A program made the translations under genes and the position numbers. From assembly GCF_003573695.1 (NCBI RefSeq), contig NC_039358.1, forward strand, positions 98,146,117 to 98,210,116: DNA of 64,000 nucleotides, given 5' to 3'. This DNA comes from Papaver somniferum (Eukaryota > Streptophyta > Magnoliopsida > Ranunculales > Papaveraceae). The notes beneath the pieces are model-generated. The model saw only the letters and a list, made by a program, of their open reading frames with translations, had not been told where the DNA came from and ran no database searches. Below are positions 23,372-33,304 of this stretch, piece after piece (the first letter of the stretch is position 1; every line of letters begins with the position of its first letter).

Positions 23372-24402
23372 TTTTGAAAGTGGTAATAAAGTTCGTTCAA
23401 CTCGGACTTGATAAGATTGGGTTCTAGACTTAAAATAAAAATAGAAAATATATATACAAAAGGTTTGTCACAATGTCGAGAGAGAGTGAGACTCAGGATT
23501 CCACCAAATTCAATTCATGTGATTCAAATAATAATTCCAATCAATTATAGATCAAATATTAAAAATATGGACTCTTATTCTTTGCCAAAAAGTAGATTTT
23601 TGAAAATCAATGATTGTAAATCAAAAGCATGATGTATCAAAAATACATAGACCAAGCATACACCATCAAACGAAATCACACCCATTCAATAAAAATCATA
23701 AATCGATTAAAAATCAATGCAAATAGTCATAAAAGAATTATTAGAATTACCACATGCGTGAAATAGGGCTTCCTCCGTCATCCCAGTGTTTGGGTTTAGC
23801 TCCTCATATTAATCAATTGCTCAAAATACATGTTTATAGCCCAAAAGTTGATTAAAAGATGAAATAGTGCTAAAGCAGTGAGTTTAAGACTGCCAGAAAG
23901 AGAGAACGATAAATTAAAAGTGATGCTACGTTGTTGTTTTAAGACCGTCAGCCGTTGGTCGTAGTCACTGTTGAAGAACGACTGTCAGTGAGGGTCTGTT
24001 CTTCGTGTTCTTCAGCAGCAGCAGAAAAATATTTTGATCAAACTCTGATTTCTTCTTCTATGGCTCTCCTAAGGTTCCCAAACTTTCGACACCTCTTCTA
24101 TATGACCCAACCAATCTATTTATATCAAAAAGACCAATTAAATCTCTCCAGAATCTTCCAAAATCTCTTCCTTTCTCTTCACGGCAAAGTTGCGGCAATT
24201 TTCGTTTTTTAGAGTTTCTACGCGTTTCTGAGCTTTCCTTTTGATTCTAAACTCTTCCTTAGAATCAAAATTTAAAAGGTGAAGGTGACGTCCCCCTAGT
24301 AATTAGGTTACCCCTTATCCAGGGTGCTGCGGTCCGCATAACACTTGTCCCTTGGGTGCCTTTAGTAATTTTTCTGGGATGTTTTCAACAACAGTAAAAG
24401 GT
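23372..24402. other. Element B internal remainder with foreign LTR-like sequence
   Basis: No gene seen. 23390-23900 is AT-rich and contains GGGCTTCCTCCGTCATCCC and GGGTTTAGCTCCTCAT, motifs I associate with Athila-like LTRs, so part may be an inserted LTR piece. The right end runs directly into the truncated 3' LTR at 24403. Confidence 0.4.
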
Positions 24403-25945
24403 AAGGAATGTTTTATGCAAACCGTGGCTATAATGTTCATGAACCGATTCAATCGAATCGAATCATCTTTGTTTTAGTTGTGTCTTGTGTAGTTACATAA
24501 GATCTCATAGCAATTGAACAACTCTTTAACTAGTTAATTTGAGTCAATTGAACTAGTTATGGTGAAGAAGAACAAGGTTAATGTGAAATGCTCATATGGT
24601 TGACCTTTTTGGTTACTATGTTGAACTAACATACATGTACACGTTTGGGCATGGTTTTCACGAACCCAGTAAACGTCTACCCAAGTATGTGTGACAAGAT
24701 AAGTTTTCGATCTAACGGTTGAGAAATATTAGCTTGAATCTAAATCAGGTTTTCATCTAACGGTGAATAAGGATTACTTTGTAACTAAGGAAAAACCCTG
24801 ATTTGAAGGCTATATAAAGGAGACATCTAGCATTGTGCAAAACTAATCCCCACACGTCTGTGTGCTACTAGTGCGCCCGCTAGAGTCGATCTCCATTAAC
24901 CTTTGATTTTCTTCTCTAAAATCAGGTTAAGGACTTAAAGACTTCATTGGGATTGTGAAGCCAGACCGATACTACTTTATCGTAGTTGTGTGATCTGATC
25001 TTGCATCTTCTATCGTACGAGTACAATCGATTGATTGGCTTGAGATCGTGAGAGTTCTCCGATAGGCAAGATAAAAAAATCACAAACATCTTCGTCTCAC
25101 TGTTTGTGATTCCTCGACAATCCGCTTGTGTAGTCAGGAAGGATTGTAGAGAGGTGATTGATTAATCTAGGCTGTTCTTCGGGAATATAAGACCGAATTA
25201 TCAATTTGTTCCTGTTCACCTTGTTTTTATATCAAAAGACGGAACCAAACCTAGGGTTTATCTGTGGGAGACAGATTTATCCTTTTATAGACTTTTCCGT
25301 GTGAGACGGATCTGTTTATTATCAAGTTTGTGATTTTGGGTTGCAGCAACTCTTAGTTGTGGGTGAGATCAGCTAAGGGAATCAAGTGCGCAGTATCCTA
25401 CTGGGATCAGAGGCATAGGAGTACAACTGTACCTTGGATCGGTGGGAGACTGATTGGGGTTCAACTATAGTCTAGTCTGAAGTTAGTTTGCAGTAGGCTA
25501 TTGTCTGTAGCAGCTTAATACAGTGTGTATTCAATCTGGACTAGGTCCCGGGGTTTTTCTGCATTTGCGGTTTCCTCGTTAACAAAATTTCTGGTGTCTG
25601 TGTTATTTCTTTTCCGCATTATATTTTATATAATTGAAATAATACAGGTTGTGTGTTCGTGATCATCAATTGGAAATCCAACCTTTGGTTGTTGATTGAT
25701 ATTGATTGATCCTTGGACATTGGTCTTTGGTACCGTCCAAGTATTCCTTGTATTTGATAAAGACTCGCTATTGTTTTTAGCTTGAGTAAAAATCAAATCA
25801 AGAGAGTGATATTAAATCCTTGAGATACTTTTATCCAGAATGAGTCTGACTGTCTAGTTAATTCTCTAGCAAAGTATTTCGGAGTTAGTCCATACATATT
25901 GCTAAGCAAAATATTGGGTGGTGTATTTAGACCCCCGTTTTTTCA
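24403..25945 (+). repeat. 3' LTR of element B, truncated at its left end
   Basis: 1543 bp near-identical to 20071-21611; the first 851 bp of the LTR and any polypurine tract are missing. The right end is intact (TTTTTTCA) and is followed by the target duplication ACAAT. Confidence 0.88.
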
Positions 25946-26270
25946 ACAATACAAAAGTCAGGTATTGTGAATAGTTTTACCAAGATAAATAAACAAGTTA
26001 TGAGCGGTTAAACTAAACACAAATATTGGTAATCCAAAGATTTGCAATGAATAACAATACCAATAATCCTAGTGATTTCCCTTTCGATTCATAAAACAAG
26101 TTTATGAATTGTACTTCCTTTAAACAAATGTAAAACATTGTTACCTAGGACGAAATCTTCACCCATACCCATACATAATCACAACAACATTCATACGATT
26201 ATGTCGATGTCTTATATACGAAGCTCAAAAGATATACGTTATACTTCATATTGTAATTCCTTAATACTAT
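25946..26270 (-). repeat. Family C copia LTR fragment, part 2 of 3
   Basis: Matches 38132-38453 (ACAAAAGTCAGG onward). It ends with ACTAT, the left copy of element D's target duplication. Confidence 0.8.
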
Positions 26271-28852
26271 TGTTTATGGGTGAAAACTGTTTCTACTGGT
26301 TTTGGTAAATTTGGTTGTGTAGATGAGAAACGAATCTAAACCCTAAACAAATGCACTGCACGAGAGTGCTTTTGATTCGAGAGATCAATCTATACAATTC
26401 TGGCCTAAACCAAGAAATGGTCGTTCCAGACTTGCTTCAGTCACAAAGTGAAGGAGATGGGGTTGATCTCAGGGAGGAAAGCGAAGAAGGTGTTGAGATT
26501 ATGAAGGTGTTGGATGTTTATGACTTGTATCAGAATGATGAACTGTCTTGCACAATGAAAGCTATCAGTTCTGGGTGTTTTCTGGATACTGTGACAACAC
26601 TTGATTTCTCTGTGTTGTTTGGAAATAGGTGAAGGACCTATTTATACAATTCATGGAGCGCAACCCTCATCTCTCGTAGGAAGTGGAGGAGGTGAAGTGA
26701 TGGAGTAGTGGGTCGTGTATGGGTAGTGATTGTCACACGATCACACCTTTGCCCACTTCCCTCATCACTGTTAACCGTCCACCTTTTCCTGACACGTTCT
26801 CGTAATGGCGCGTTGCACGCTGCACGCTGTAAACCGCCAGACCAATACCCCAGTAAGTATCCCCCAGTTTGTGACATGCTTGATGTCTCGAATGAGTGGA
26901 TCGTGAGACCCACTGCAGGAAATAACATACGGTCCTGAGTTAAATAACTAAGTTATTTAAGAAATTTATATTCATAAAATATCGTGTATGCTCGATGCAT
27001 GTAATGCATCGAAAATAATCAATATGTATGAAGCATTGTTGTTTTAAAGCTTAACCGAATAATTCGCGGATTAAGCGTCTTAAAATAGCATCACGTCCAA
27101 ACATCTTCGAGTGATCCTTTAGAGGTCACATGGGCGAGCCATCCCCTGGTCGATCACTCCCTGTGGAAGAGTGGCAGACGGTGATCATCGAGGTGCTTCA
27201 TTAGTCGCCTAACTTTTAACCTAGGTTGTCCGACCAATTTTGCAAAGTTCGACGGACGAGATGGTTTACGGCATATATTTGCGACAGTTGATGGAATTTT
27301 AGGGTTTTTAAGAGGTGCGCAAGCATACCTCTTTGGCTTGATCGAACTCAAGCATGGGCGTTAATTTTGGTGGGAGCGACCGGGCATGCGTGTAGACGGC
27401 CTGCCGGCGAGCATGTCTATGCCTCTCGGTTTCACAATAATTCGATATAGGATTCTCAATTTGACCGGAAAAGATGAGTGGTCGTGATCGATTTGCGACA
27501 GAAATCCATTGTCGCAAAGGATTGAAGGCCGCGTGGCATGCCACCTTCGGGCGTGCGTTTCGAGGCGCTTGGCCATAATTCGCCTAGGTCAGTCGGTCAC
27601 ACGCACAGGTGTGCCCGCGATGATCACGTCAACATCCTTGGGACCTCTTGAGTTTATATCTACACCCTCCGTTTAGGCTGGCGAAGATGGATGGACGCGA
27701 CAGATATGCATTGCCGCAAACCCTAATTAGTTTTTTAAATAGTCACGCACGCGTAACTTTGGCCAAACTGTTTGGCGATCTATGCTTCTCCTTTGGAGAG
27801 ACCGATCATGTGGGGCCCACGTTAGGCTGACGGTGAACATGTGTGCACCTTCCTGATGGTCCTAGGCGCGATATAAGCCATCCAAATGTTGGCTAAGTTG
27901 GATGGTTGTGATCGTTTTAAGACGCTAGTGGAATTTCCGCGACCCTTTAAAGCATCACGCCAGCCATGTTTCGAGCAAACGTTCATTGCTTCATGGCTTT
28001 GTCATGATAAAACCGATCGCGTAGGTGAGGAGTGGGTCCTCTAACGTGTGCGTTAGCGCTTCCCTGATCATTCGTGGGATGATCTAAACCGTCCAACCAG
28101 ACTGGCGAAGTTGGACGGTTGTGACATTTTTAAGACTGACCTGATCAGTCTCGCTCGTTCGAGCCTTTCCCAAAAAAACATGGCCACCCTATTTTAGGGC
28201 TGACGTTCGGCGGGCGTTGGGAGTATAGCGTGGTGTTCGACCGGCTAGGGCATAAGCGGGCCCGCCGGTGGTCATCGCAGTGATCGCCTGCTCCTTTTAG
28301 GGTTCGTCTAGGATGGTTAAATCATGCGGTCAACTTGCGTGGCCGTGATCGTTTCTGAGACTGATACAGACAGTCCAGATTTCCCTTTGGAAATTAAATA
28401 TGCTCGATCGGGCTAATATAAGCACGCCGATACGAGATTCTCTTCGTTAGAGAATGGTGTAGCAAGTACGGGTATTTCGTTCATACCTCACTATTGACAC
28501 TTGGATATTCATGTTACTCTGGAGAGAGTAACACTCAGTCATCATGTCGCACCAATAATGAGAGTTCTGCTGAGAACAACACAGGAAATACTAGGCAAAT
28601 CATGCATTAATTAAAAATGCTATAAATTCACCGAATATTTGGGATTGTTGCTACATGCACCATTCTGGGTGAATTTTGTATATTTATTGAATTGCTTCAA
28701 ATAAATAAAGCGAGAGGTTTTCTGCGCTCATCGCTTATCAAATGGCTTTATCCTTTGCAGGATGTCAGCACACGGCTTTATCCTTTGCAGGATGTCAGCA
28801 CATTAAATTTGGTTTTACAATTTTAGCCCTGAACTAAAATCCACCATCAACA
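26271..28852 (-). repeat. 3' LTR of element D
   Basis: 2582-bp LTR, TGTTTATGGG at left and CCACCATCAACA at right (minus strand TGTTGATGGTGG...CATAAACA). It is built of degenerate internal monomers of about 215 bp (centres near 27225, 27440, 27655, 27870, 28085, 28310), each with a TCCAACCNNNCTGGCGAAGTTGG-like core. A 30-bp unit GGCTTTATCCTTTGCAGGAT... is directly repeated at about 28743-28802. The minus-strand TATA is at 26639-26646. Confidence 0.9.
26639..26646 (-). promoter_or_regulatory. Element D LTR TATA box (3' LTR copy)
   Basis: Minus strand TATAAATA in GTATAAATAGGTCC; the same site occurs in the 5' LTR at 33673-33680. It would place R/U5 in the last 350 bp of the LTR. Confidence 0.55.
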
Positions 28853-30842
28853 TTAAGTCCCCTGCCTAGCACATAATGGTTGCATTATTGTGGGTAGGCA
28901 TGAGATGGTGACAAATAAAGATAAAACTTATGAGACAAAGTTAGATGTTACCAGGAGAGATGGGTCGTCCTGTCCTTGGAGCATGTCACGTTCAAGAGGC
29001 GTCCAGGTGAGCGTTCCCCTAGCATGATATCGGTTTTCCCCAGGTAGATTAGGCATATGGTTGGTTGGATTCTCAAACTATTCATGACGAGGTTGTAATC
29101 CTCGACTCAAAGAGAACGTTGATGTAGCTTCCGGAGCGAACGTCGAGGCGGCTCCTGGAGAGAGCGTTGAAGCAGCTTCTGGATCGAACGTCGAGGCGGC
29201 TCCTGGAGAGAGCGTTGAAGCATCTTCTGGATCGAATGTCGAGGCGGCTCCTGGAGAGAGTGTTGAAGCAGCTTCTGGAGTGAACGTCTAAGCGGGTCCC
29301 GAAGAGAGCGTTAAAGCAGCTTCTTATGGCGAGAGAGCTGAAACGCCTTCTTATGGAGAGAGTTGGAGCGCCTTCTTCTTCTAGTGAGAGTTGAAGCGCC
29401 TTATTCTGGAGAGAGAGCTGAAACGCCTTCTTCTAGAGAGAGTGTTGAAGCGCCTTCCTGAGAGAGCGTTGAAGCGGCTTCTGCTGGAGGGAGCGCTGAA
29501 GCAGCTTCTTCTGGAGAGAGTGTTGAAGCGGCTTCTTCTTCAGTTTGAATTCACCTTGCGAATTACATGCTTCTTGATTGACCATCTCTCTTGTGTTGAA
29601 GAAGTCCTTGACTGACGGCGCAGGAATTTCATGCTGAGCCTCAGCCCCCAAGCGTGATTTATATGGTTCTATCTTGTATGGTCGGTGGGTTAACCATAAT
29701 AAATATATCGCCATCTCGCCTCCGTGACTCTATTACTTCTCCATGGGAAAATAAAATATGTAGAAGTTCGGATTACCTCTGTCCGTAGTGGTTGTTGCTA
29801 TGGTGAAGCTCGGGATTGGCAGTATTCATATAGTGGTAGAGCTTGTCTCATTATCAGAGGGAAAAGCTAATGATGGAACCGATAGCTTCCTTGATGTTGC
29901 CTCATGGAATGAAAAATAGGGGGACGGTCCCCTGCCCACGAGTATCTACCGAGTCTTCGACTTGATAGACGTTGTCACGCTGGGTTCATGAGGTCGTCTT
30001 TACGTCTGCATTGCGCTTCATAGACGTCCAGGAATATCACTGGTCTTTGACAATACGTCTGCTCTCTTGAGTATATCCTCGTCTTTGGACATCTTGGAAT
30101 CATAATGATAGCGTGCTTGCATCTCTATAAATTAACCATCTTTGAGATGGGCAGTGCTAAGCATTCCCCAGTCACACTCCTTTTCCATTATCATCTTTGG
30201 ATCGTGTCTTTGAGGAGTAGGGAAGTTTCTCTTAAGTCCAATGTGCAATCTCCTTTGGTAACGCAACTACTTCTTCTACAGGAGACGAAATTCTGAAAGC
30301 GTCTCTCATTGATGTTTCTGATACAGATATGGAATATCTTGGACGTTGTTTCATTATTGTGGCAGTCGTTCATGTGGTACTGGAGTTGGAGTTGGCGATT
30401 TTGGACGCGCAGGATGTTGTATCTCGGTGGTTTTCCTCTTGCTGCTTCAGCGAAACTGCTTACAGAAGGCTGAAGGTTGTATTGACTGTTGGTGAGATGT
30501 ATGCTTCCACGAACATCATGAGGCTCTTCATTACTGGCAGGATTGTTCTTTCTAGCAGGGCAGGTGCTGTCGCAACTGAGCGTTTAGCAGCTTCACGGAG
30601 TTCTGAGGATGTCTGAAAGCGCAGGTACCATCCTATTGATGCACAATTACACCATTTGTTGTTCAGTCACATTTGGATCGTGACCCTCCAGTGCCTGAAT
30701 TCGGCACCTCTTGACATAATCATTTGGATGTTCGTTGTTTCGCAATGCATTCCTCTTAAGTCTGACAGATTGATTCGCCCAAGCTGCGGGTTCTTTATCG
30801 ACATGATGATGCGAACATCGCTATCTTCTTGAGGATGCTCCC
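28853..30842 (-). other. Element D 3' internal region without coding motifs
   Basis: Between the RT remnant and the 3' LTR, where RNase H and integrase are expected, no pol motif could be read on either strand. It contains a minisatellite (29118-29545) and otherwise unique sequence of normal base composition. Either a deletion derivative or a replacement region. Confidence 0.55.
29118..29545. repeat. 24-27-bp minisatellite in element D
   Basis: At 29118-29330 units of 24 bp alternate as two subtypes (GTCGAGGCGGCTCCTGGAGA.. and GTTGAAGCAGCTTCTGGATC..), making a 48-bp higher-order period. They are followed to 29545 by more degenerate 24- and 27-bp units. On the plus strand the first part reads as octapeptides VEAAPGES/VEAASGSN with no start codon and a TAA at about 29290. 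The element's coding strand is minus, so expression of this frame is not supported. Confidence 0.8.
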
Positions 30843-31330
30843 TTAAGGTGTCGGCTCCAATAGATCTGAAGATGTCCCGGGCTCGCTCTCGTCTGGGCTG
30901 ACATAATAGGTGAACCCTTTATGATGATTTGGAGATGACAATATTCGTTGAATCTTCCGAAACGCTTCATGTTGTTGTAGTGCGGTCCAGACGAAACTTT
31001 CTCCTTTCTTCAGCAAGGGGGTGAATGAAGCAACAAGCTGGGATAAACCAGGTATAAAACTGTAGTTCACCTTGCCCATGAAGCTTTGGAGTTCCTTCAC
31101 AGTTCGTGGAGGCAACATCTGAGGATAGCTTGGGTCTTGGATGGGTCCACTTTGATTCCCTCAGCAGTCACCTTTCGTACACTTGTCGTAAGACTCCTTT
31201 GTGGGTCGGCCGAGCTTTTTATTTGACTACTATATCATCCACGTAGTCTTCAAACTTGCTTATGCATCATGTCGTGGAAGATTGTCGTCATAGCGCGTTG
31301 ATACGTTGCACCGACATTAACCAAATGGCA
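30843..31330 (-). pseudogene. Element D RT core and connection-domain remnant
   Basis: Minus strand around 31250-31225 encodes DYVDDIVVK, the RT catalytic YVDD of gypsy elements, ending at a TAA. The frame 31118-30843 then reads MLPPRTVKELQSFMGKVNY and later FVWTALQQHEAF, the connection between RT and RNase H. Stops and frameshifts separate it from the upstream frame, and RNase H proper is missing. Confidence 0.8.
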
Positions 31331-33220
31331 TTACAGTATAATAAAAATTTCCGAGAGGAGTTCGAAAAGTTGTCTTACTCGCGTCATGCTCATACATCCT
31401 ATCTGAGTATAGCCGCTATATCCATCCATGAAGGAGAACGCGTCGTGTCCGCTGGTGGCATCCACTAACATGTCGATGTTAGGTAGAGGAAAATCATCTT
31501 TGGGGCAGCATCTGTTCAAGTCTCTGAAATCCACGCAACACCTGATCTGTTTATTTTTCTTTTTTACCGGAACCACATTAGCCAACCAAGTTGGATGATG
31601 AATGGGTTTGATGAAGCCAGCAGCTAGCAACTTCTGAATCTCAGTCTCGATTTGCTCTTCTTCCTCGTGTCTGAACTGCCTCGGAGACTGTTTAACCGGC
31701 TTGGATCCTGGTATGACATGTAGATGATAGGTGACCAATTTTTCATCTAAACCGGGCATTTCTTCATACGTCCAAGCGAATATGTCCTGGTACTCTTTGA
31801 GAAGTTCCACGAGCTTCGTGCGTCCATCCGTACACAAGGTTGAGTTGATGGAGATAAGCCTAGGAGATTCCTCATTCCCGATGTTAACGATTTCGAGCTC
31901 ATCAGTTGTGGAGTTGGTGCCATCTTGCAGCTGTCGTGGATCATCTAGCACTTTTTTTTGTGGCTCTTCGTTGTTGTAGCATTCCGTTGGGCGGAGAGAC
32001 TGGGTAACAGTCTCCCCTGCTAATTTCCAATAGCGGCGTCGGTACACGGTTTTCCCTTTCTGATCACGGCTCGCCACAAAAGTTCGCTCCCTCTTAGTGT
32101 GAGCGTGGGTCGTGGCTTCACATGATGAAGAAGAATTGGTACGTCTTGTCAGCAAAGATGCATCGTGGGACTTAGCCTTCAATAATGCAAGTCGGTCCTC
32201 TTCTTGGATTGACGCCCACGTGGGGAGTGGGGTGCAATGAACTTTGTATGATTCTTTCGGCAGAGCTTCTCTTGGTTCAAAAAATTTCGCTCCACATATT
32301 GGTGCGTAAGGAGACAATGATGCAGGAATACGAACGACTTCTGTATTCAGCATAGTCTTCAGGCATTGATGATACGTCGAGGGGACGATCCTATTGTCAT
32401 GAATCCATGGTCTCCCAAGTATCATATCGTAGTTCGGATCCTTTTCTATGACTTCGAATTTCACCTTTGATTGGTCGGGCCCTACAGATAAATTCGGATT
32501 GACATACCCATACGTGTTGGTTTGGTTTCCTTCAAAGTCTGTCATCATGGTAGGATGTCGCACGATCTTTCTTGGGAGAACCTTGGTCGTCCTGAGTGTC
32601 TTGAGAGTAATCACATTCGAAGATGCTCCCGTGTCGATGAGATCCCTTTTTAAATCTGAATCCTTTATGCGTGCAGTAACGTATAGGGCATGGTTGTGAC
32701 CTTCTTCTGCCATCATGTCTTTTTCTGTAAATGTGATATTATTCACAGACATCTCTGGTGTTTTCGAGGCTTCTGGACGCAAAGGAGTCAAATGCACGTC
32801 TAGGGCTAGCTGGTTGATCGCAGAAAACGTCTCTGCCCACTGATTCTTCGAGAGGTGTAAAAGTTCGCATAAACTTTCCACTAGAGAAGCTGCTTCCTGG
32901 TCCATCGGCCTCTGGTTCATAGTGAAACTATTGACTTGAGGAGGATCGTTGTGAGGATCAGTCCCCAGTGTAGAAATCTCTGTGACAGGAGAACCGCTCA
33001 TATCTGATGTCATCTTGATGAGGAGATCGAGTATGTCGTTTATTGTTTCTTTGATCAGGTCCAAGTTCTTCGTGTGAATCTCCTTCACCCGTGCTAACTC
33101 GATCAATGTTGGGATTCTTCTGGTTACACCACCAGATATACCGTTGGAAAAAGTGGCATCTTCATTGGAAGAACTTCGACCGGAATCTGAAGTTGTTGGG
33201 GCAGTCCTCAGACCAACCAT
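31331..33220 (-). pseudogene. Element D fused short gag, protease and RT N-terminus
   Basis: A 629-residue open frame starting 65 bp after the primer-binding site. Residues 1-150 are a polar gag N-terminal-like segment without capsid or zinc knuckle motifs. The aspartic protease follows (about residues 175-265: LIDTGASSNVI, then MILGRPWIH), then a variable linker and the RT N-terminus (about 505-610: FRHEEEEQIETEIQKLLAAGFI, CVDFRDLNRCCPKDDFPLP, FMDGYSGY). The frame runs off after GYSGYTQI through a frameshift, so finger and palm are split from YVDD downstream. The direct joining of gag start to protease in frame suggests an internal gag deletion. It could not support replication alone. Confidence 0.88.
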
Positions 33221-33284
33221 TTTTGAAAATCAGCCAAATGGGATTGGGTATTGAAGATATTGACTTCACAACCGAGAGATTAAT

Positions 33285-33303
33285 CTCCCACTGTGGTCGC
33301 CAA
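33285..33303 (-). other. Primer-binding site of element D
   Basis: Minus strand TTGGCGACCACAGTGGGAG, one or two bases after the LTR end CATAAACA. It resembles the TGGCG(A/C)CCAC.. primer sites of plant gypsy elements. Confidence 0.7.
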
Positions 33304-33304
33304 T

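Larger units (their letters stand above)
19220..25945 (+). mobile_element. Element B: non-autonomous copia-type LTR retrotransposon
   Basis: LTR retrotransposon of 6.7 kb with TG...CA ends (TGTTAGAGAATAG at left, CCGTTTTTTCA at right) and an imperfect 5-bp target duplication (CCAAT at 19215-19219, ACAAT at 25946-25950). Its unoccupied target is visible in the paralogous LTR near 38132. The 5' LTR is 19220-21611; the 3' LTR (24403-25945) lacks its first 851 bp. The primer-binding site is copia-like. No protease, integrase or RT is present; the internal region holds a broken ORF and one intact unusual ORF. It would have needed enzymes from another element. Confidence 0.85.

Noticed and set aside
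26351..26632. A 93-residue plus-strand frame conserved in both element D LTRs (also 33385-33666)
   Set aside because: Its conservation is explained by the near-identity of the two LTRs of one insertion. The more diverged third LTR (39643-41839) breaks the frame, and it lies antisense to the element in R/U5.
28743..28802. Direct repeats considered as a CRISPR-like or satellite array
   Set aside because: Only two 30-bp units, present identically in both LTRs of element D; a simple duplication in an LTR, and CRISPR arrays do not occur in plant nuclear DNA.
29391..29615. Leu/Lys/Arg repeat frame (KRLLLERVLKRLL type) on the plus strand
   Set aside because: It is an out-of-phase reading of the 24-27-bp minisatellite; the repetitive helix-like pattern is a by-product of the DNA repeat, not evidence for a peptide.
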